Below, piece after piece: positions 61,029-64,000 of a stretch of DNA of 64,000 bases. Position 1 is the first letter of the stretch. The number at the start of each line of letters is the position of its first letter. Source of the stretch: Pedobacter steynii. Lineage in GTDB: Bacteria > Bacteroidota > Bacteroidia > Sphingobacteriales > Sphingobacteriaceae. The position numbers and the translations under genes were made by a program. Where the stretch lies: the NCBI RefSeq assembly GCF_001721645.1, contig NZ_CP017141.1:2542001-2606000 (forward strand). The letters are read 5' to 3'. A model generated the notes under the pieces. It was not told the DNA's origin and ran no database searches. It saw nothing but the letters and a program-made list of their open reading frames with translations.

Positions 61029-62147
61029 CTATTTTTTTTGTTCAATACGTCCCTCTTTCGAAAAATCAAGGCGGTGTCCGGGGAAGTCTGTGTCTGTAAG
61101 AAATTTTATTTTTTTAAAGGCACTGTAATTCTCATCTAAAGTCAGACGGTTTACTCTGTCCTGTTTTACTGAAACTACATCTGCATAAAGAAAATTTCCT
61201 TTTCCGTTTAGCTTAATCTGCAGTAATGGGGCAATTCCATTGGGCCCCTTCAGGCTGAACATTCCATAAGTACAGAAATTGCCGAGACTGTAGGCTATAA
61301 ATTTATTTTTGTAAACTTCGACTGCCCTGGTTACATGAGGGCCATGGCCAATCACAATATCTGCTCCTGCATCGACTACTGAATGAGCGAACTGGTAAAC
61401 ATTACCCCTGTTTTCCTTATAAAAAATTTCATTTTTTCTTGGTACATGCTCAAATTTAGCCCCCTCACCACCGCCATGGAAAGAAACAATAACAATATCG
61501 ACCTGCTTTTTTAGTCTTGTTACCAATGCTTTTGCACTGTCAATCTTATTGATTGAAACCGTGTTTTCATTGGGGGCAAAAGCACAGAAAGCATATTTTA
61601 CACTATCTTTTTCAAAAATGGTAAAAGGATGAGACTGGAGGCCTGCATAATTGATCTGAAGAGAATCCAGAATTTCCGTGGTCCTTGTCCGTCCTTTTTT
61701 TCCAAAGTCACCTACATGATTGTTCGCGACACTCAGTAGGTTAAAGCCTGCTTTTTTGAAAATACCTGCATACCTTTCCGGCATTCTGAAAGCGAAACAG
61801 CTGTTGCTGTTAGGATCGCTGCACTTGGTAGATTTCCCATTGTCCAGTAAGCAGCCCTCAAGGTTTCCAAAAATGATATCTCCTTTCAAAAAATTATCTA
61901 CCTCTTTGAAACTATTGACCGCATCATCGGCAGGGAGGTTTGCTTTGTCGGGGAAGGCTGATCCGAGCATCATATCGCCGACAGCAGTAATAGAAATGGT
62001 ATCTGTAATGGAAAGCGTATCTCTTTTTATGGAGATCTGGATGCTGTCTTTTTTTATTTGCTGAGGAACGCTTGCGCTATTTCCCTGACAGCTAAACATA
62101 AATACAACCGATGAGAGGGTCAGAGCAATGGTGTTGGAGAATTTCAT
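61029..62147 (-). CDS. CapA-like metallophosphoesterase-fold lipoprotein
   Basis: 372-residue predicted lipoprotein (lipobox FSC, Cys20) of the CapA/PgsA family. The fold shows ITAVGDMMLGS (the metal-binding Asp block), IIFGNLEGCLLD, NLLSVANNHVGDFGKKG and ADIVIGHGPHVTRAVEVYKNKFIAYSLGNF. In Bacillus the family takes part in poly-gamma-glutamate export; elsewhere its role is undefined. The cap genes that would accompany it are absent. It lies upstream of the SPFH gene and downstream of the NlpC/P60 terminator. Confidence 0.9.
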   Translation of the reverse strand: MKFSNTIALTLSSVVFMFSCQGNSASVPQQIKKDSIQISIKRDTLSITDTISITAVGDMMLGSAFPDKANLPADDAVNSFKEVDNFLKGDIIFGNLEGCLLDNGKSTKCSDPNSNSCFAFRMPERYAGIFKKAGFNLLSVANNHVGDFGKKGRTRTTEILDSLQINYAGLQSHPFTIFEKDSVKYAFCAFAPNENTVSINKIDSAKALVTRLKKQVDIVIVSFHGGGEGAKFEHVPRKNEIFYKENRGNVYQFAHSVVDAGADIVIGHGPHVTRAVEVYKNKFIAYSLGNFCTYGMFSLKGPNGIAPLLQIKLNGKGNFLYADVVSVKQDRVNRLTLDENYSAFKKIKFLTDTDFPGHRLDFSKEGRIEQKK

Positions 62148-62172
62148 TGATTTAGAGGTAGTGTTTTATCAT

Positions 62173-62203
62173 AAAAAAAGTCCTCCCAGAGATTTAGGAG
62201 GAC
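62173..62203 (-). terminator. Terminator after the NlpC/P60 gene
   Basis: 7-bp stem GTCCTCC/GGAGGAC followed on the minus strand by TTTTTTT. Confidence 0.85.
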
Positions 62204-62229
62204 TCAATATATATTTTTGTATGCTGAGG

Positions 62230-62784
62230 TTACTCCTCAATCAGGTCATTTTTTACAGGGTCTAAAATTCTGCCACCCTTATAAAAATACCTGGAATAAT
62301 AAGGTTCGTTTAAATTGCTGATCACCACTCCGCGACTGGAGGATGCATGAGCGAAGCGGTTATCACCCAGATAAATGCCAATATGCGTAATGCTACGGCT
62401 TTTGATCTTAAAGAATACCAGGTCTCCTTCTTTTAACTCATCTTTTGGCAATGGGTCTACCATGCTAAAGATGTCACGTGAATTGCGGAGTATAGTGGTG
62501 TTGAAAACTTTATCGTAAATGGCTTTTGTGAAAGCAGAACAATCAATGCCTCTTTTGGTATTTCCTCCAAATCGGTAAGGAGTTCCAATCCATTCATAAA
62601 TGAATTTGTAGAGTTTTATATTAGACGTTGCATCTACCGCAACACCCATTACCTGAGAAAAATATTGGGAAGCTAAATTATCAGGGTCTTCTAATTTATT
62701 GGTTTCTTTTGTTTTTGTCTGTGCTTGAGCTGCAGAAAGGCTGCACACGACAATGAGGGTAGAAAACAAAAATTTTTTTATCAT
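62230..62784 (-). CDS. Exported NlpC/P60 (C40) cell-wall peptidase
   Basis: 184-residue exported protein. Signal peptide ends near AQAQ (residue 22). The papain-like C40 domain has the catalytic Cys82 in RGIDCSAFTKAIY, His134 in SITHIGIYLGD and a third polar residue near His146 (FAHASSSRGV). GTPYRFGGNTKRG and KEGDLVFFKIK are family blocks. It cuts gamma-D-Glu-diaminopimelate bonds in peptidoglycan. I start at ATG 62784 (MIKKFLFSTL); the longer frame to 62853 adds a Cys- and Lys-rich stretch that does not look coding. It has its own promoter and terminator. Confidence 0.93.
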   Translation of the reverse strand: MIKKFLFSTLIVVCSLSAAQAQTKTKETNKLEDPDNLASQYFSQVMGVAVDATSNIKLYKFIYEWIGTPYRFGGNTKRGIDCSAFTKAIYDKVFNTTILRNSRDIFSMVDPLPKDELKEGDLVFFKIKSRSITHIGIYLGDNRFAHASSSRGVVISNLNEPYYSRYFYKGGRILDPVKNDLIEE

Positions 62785-62850
62785 ACTATTAAGTTTGGGT
62801 AATAGACACTTACACTTAAACGTACACCACTGGGGCTTATTGTCCGGTGC

Positions 62851-62882
62851 CAAAACTATGTATTTTACAAATGTTATCCAAA
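62851..62882 (-). promoter_or_regulatory. Promoter of the NlpC/P60 gene
   Basis: Minus strand TTTG, 20-nt spacer, TAGTTTTG, a full consensus match. It gives a leader of about 60 nt. Confidence 0.75.
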
Positions 62883-62974
62883 TGTAAAATGTTTAAATCT
62901 AAAAGTTATCCACATTATATGTAACCTTAGTGTTCATTTTACATGTATTTCTTCTATATGTTGCAATAAAAAAG

Positions 62975-62982
62975 TAGATTTG
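62975..62982 (+). promoter_or_regulatory. Promoter box of pdhA
   Basis: TAGATTTG fits TAnnTTTG and lies 29 nt before the ATG at 63012. The -33 region is weak. Confidence 0.5.
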
Positions 62983-63011
62983 CTCTTGTAAATAAAAACC
63001 AATACCCAAAA

Positions 63012-64000
63012 ATGAGTGCAGTAGAAATTAATAAAGATACCTATCTGAAGTGGTTTGAGTCGATGTTGCTGATGCGCAAGTTCGAAGAAAAAACAGGTCA
63101 ATTGTACGGACAACAGAAAATCCGTGGTTTTTGTCACCTATACATAGGTCAGGAAGCTGTGGTAGCAGGAGCTATTTCGGCACTACAACCAGAAGATTCT
63201 ATGATCACTGCCTACCGCGATCATGCACATGCTTTAGCAAAAGGTGTGAGTGCAAACAGCATTATGGCAGAGATGTATGGTAAAGCTACCGGATGTTCTA
63301 AAGGAAAAGGTGGTTCTATGCACATGTTTAGCAAAGAACATAACTTTTACGGTGGACATGGTATCGTTGGTGGACAAATTCCATTAGGAGCAGGTATCGC
63401 TTTCGCTGAGAAATATAAAGGCACTAAAAATGTAAACGTTTGTTACATGGGTGACGGCGCTGTTCGTCAGGGTGCTTTAAACGAAGCCTTTAACATGGCG
63501 ATGTTATGGAAATTACCTGTCATCTTTGTTTGTGAAAACAACGGTTATGCAATGGGAACCTCTGTGGAGCGTACTACAAACATGACTGATATATATAAAA
63601 TAGGTTTAGGTTTTGATATGCCATGTGCACCGGTAGACGGAATGGATCCTGTTGCAGTTCACACTGCAATGGATGAAGCTGCTCAACGTGCAAGAAATGG
63701 CGATGGACCTACATTCTTAGAGATCAGAACTTACCGTTACCGCGGCCACTCGATGTCTGATCCTGCAAAATATCGTTCTAAAGACGAATTGGAATCTTAC
63801 AAAACCAAAGATCCTATTGAAGCGGTTAGAGAAACGATCCTTCAGGAAAAATATGCTGATCAGGCCTGGATCGAAGAGATCGAAGCAAAAGTGAAACAAA
63901 TTGTTGATGATGCTGTTAAATTTGCAGAGGAGTCACCTTGGCCGGAAGCATCAGAATTGTATCAGGATGTTTATGTACAACAGGATTATCCTTACGTACA
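63012..64000 (+). CDS. pdhA: Pyruvate dehydrogenase E1 component, alpha subunit (C-terminus cut by window edge)
   Basis: About 329 residues are visible, nearly the full family length of about 331, so only the last few codons are missing. It decarboxylates pyruvate with TPP together with the beta subunit and feeds the E2 lipoyl domain. IRGFCHLYIGQEAVVAG, ITAYRDHAHALAKG and GCSKGKGGSMHMFSK are family blocks; MGDGAVRQGALNEAFNMAMLWKLP through CENNGYAMGTSV forms the GDG...N TPP/Mg site; YRYRGHSMSDPAKYR is the phosphorylation-loop region. The beta or E2 genes should follow beyond the window. Confidence 0.96.
   Translation, partial: MSAVEINKDTYLKWFESMLLMRKFEEKTGQLYGQQKIRGFCHLYIGQEAVVAGAISALQPEDSMITAYRDHAHALAKGVSANSIMAEMYGKATGCSKGKGGSMHMFSKEHNFYGGHGIVGGQIPLGAGIAFAEKYKGTKNVNVCYMGDGAVRQGALNEAFNMAMLWKLPVIFVCENNGYAMGTSVERTTNMTDIYKIGLGFDMPCAPVDGMDPVAVHTAMDEAAQRARNGDGPTFLEIRTYRYRGHSMSDPAKYRSKDELESYKTKDPIEAVRETILQEKYADQAWIEEIEAKVKQIVDDAVKFAEESPWPEASELYQDVYVQQDYPYV

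Noticed and set aside
61029..62147. CapA-like gene as part of a poly-gamma-glutamate capsule operon
   Set aside because: No capB, capC or capE homologues are near. CapA-family proteins are often found alone.

Overview
The window looks like a chromosomal segment of a Bacteroidota bacterium of the Sphingobacteriaceae, most likely Pedobacter or a close relative. I infer this from gene families typical of the phylum: a SusC/CirA-like TonB receptor, DUF4270, DUF4920, DUF3137, an OmpA with a thrombospondin type-3 repeat, a 938-residue CarB, and a half-length starch-synthase homologue beside panC. Promoters match the Bacteroidetes TAnnTTTG type, and Shine-Dalgarno sites are nearly absent. No tRNA, rRNA, CRISPR array, insertion sequence or prophage was seen. 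Most of the window is core genome, with one accessory-like stretch of sugar-transfer genes.

Layout. 1-3.7 kb: a thiamine-type uptake locus, with a TPP riboswitch in front of a truncated TonB-dependent receptor and a separate pnuC-family transporter/NadR-like kinase pair. 3.8-10.1 kb: small envelope proteins, carB, a LemA/DUF3137 pair and a DUF4920 protein. 10.5-17.1 kb: radA, rng, a 29-residue mS38-like protein, TPR and HU genes, mutY, ssb and a DinB-like gene. 17.2-22.8 kb: glmS, DUF4270, a GT5-like protein, panC and panD. 22.9-25 kb: acyl-CoA dehydrogenase, holin-like membrane protein, lipoprotein. 25.1-30 kb: rimP-nusA-infB. 30.2-41.5 kb: a surface-glycan cluster (GT2, GT-B, GT32 and unassigned transferases, a WbsX-like protein, an MsbA-like exporter) interrupted by meaB. 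41.9-52.2 kb: ompA, a 46-residue membrane protein, ridA, an EamA permease, recG, serine hydrolase, fumC, lipoprotein, S1/P1 nuclease, low-molecular-weight phosphatase, DUF1543. 52.3-56.9 kb: a complete cyanophycin locus (cphA divergent from cphB and an isoaspartyl peptidase). 56.9-64 kb: TPR protein, tail-specific protease, SPFH protein, CapA-like lipoprotein, NlpC/P60 peptidase and the start of pdhA.

How the parts work together. The riboswitch ties outer-membrane uptake to cellular thiamine pyrophosphate, and the inner-membrane permease plus kinase may complete import and trapping. The cyanophycin genes can make an Arg/Asp polymer, cut it to dipeptides and split these to amino acids. The glycan cluster supplies transferases and an exporter for a surface polymer or LPS decoration, but no polymerase or ligase is visible here.

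The most noteworthy unexplained signals are regulatory. Four genes (pnuC, mutY, panD and the 46-residue ORF) have a TAnnTTTG promoter box only 4-7 nt before the ATG, which predicts leaderless mRNAs. Terminator-like hairpins sit in the leaders of rimP-nusA-infB, glmS and the tail-specific protease. I did not find a clearly novel multi-gene defence or mobile system.
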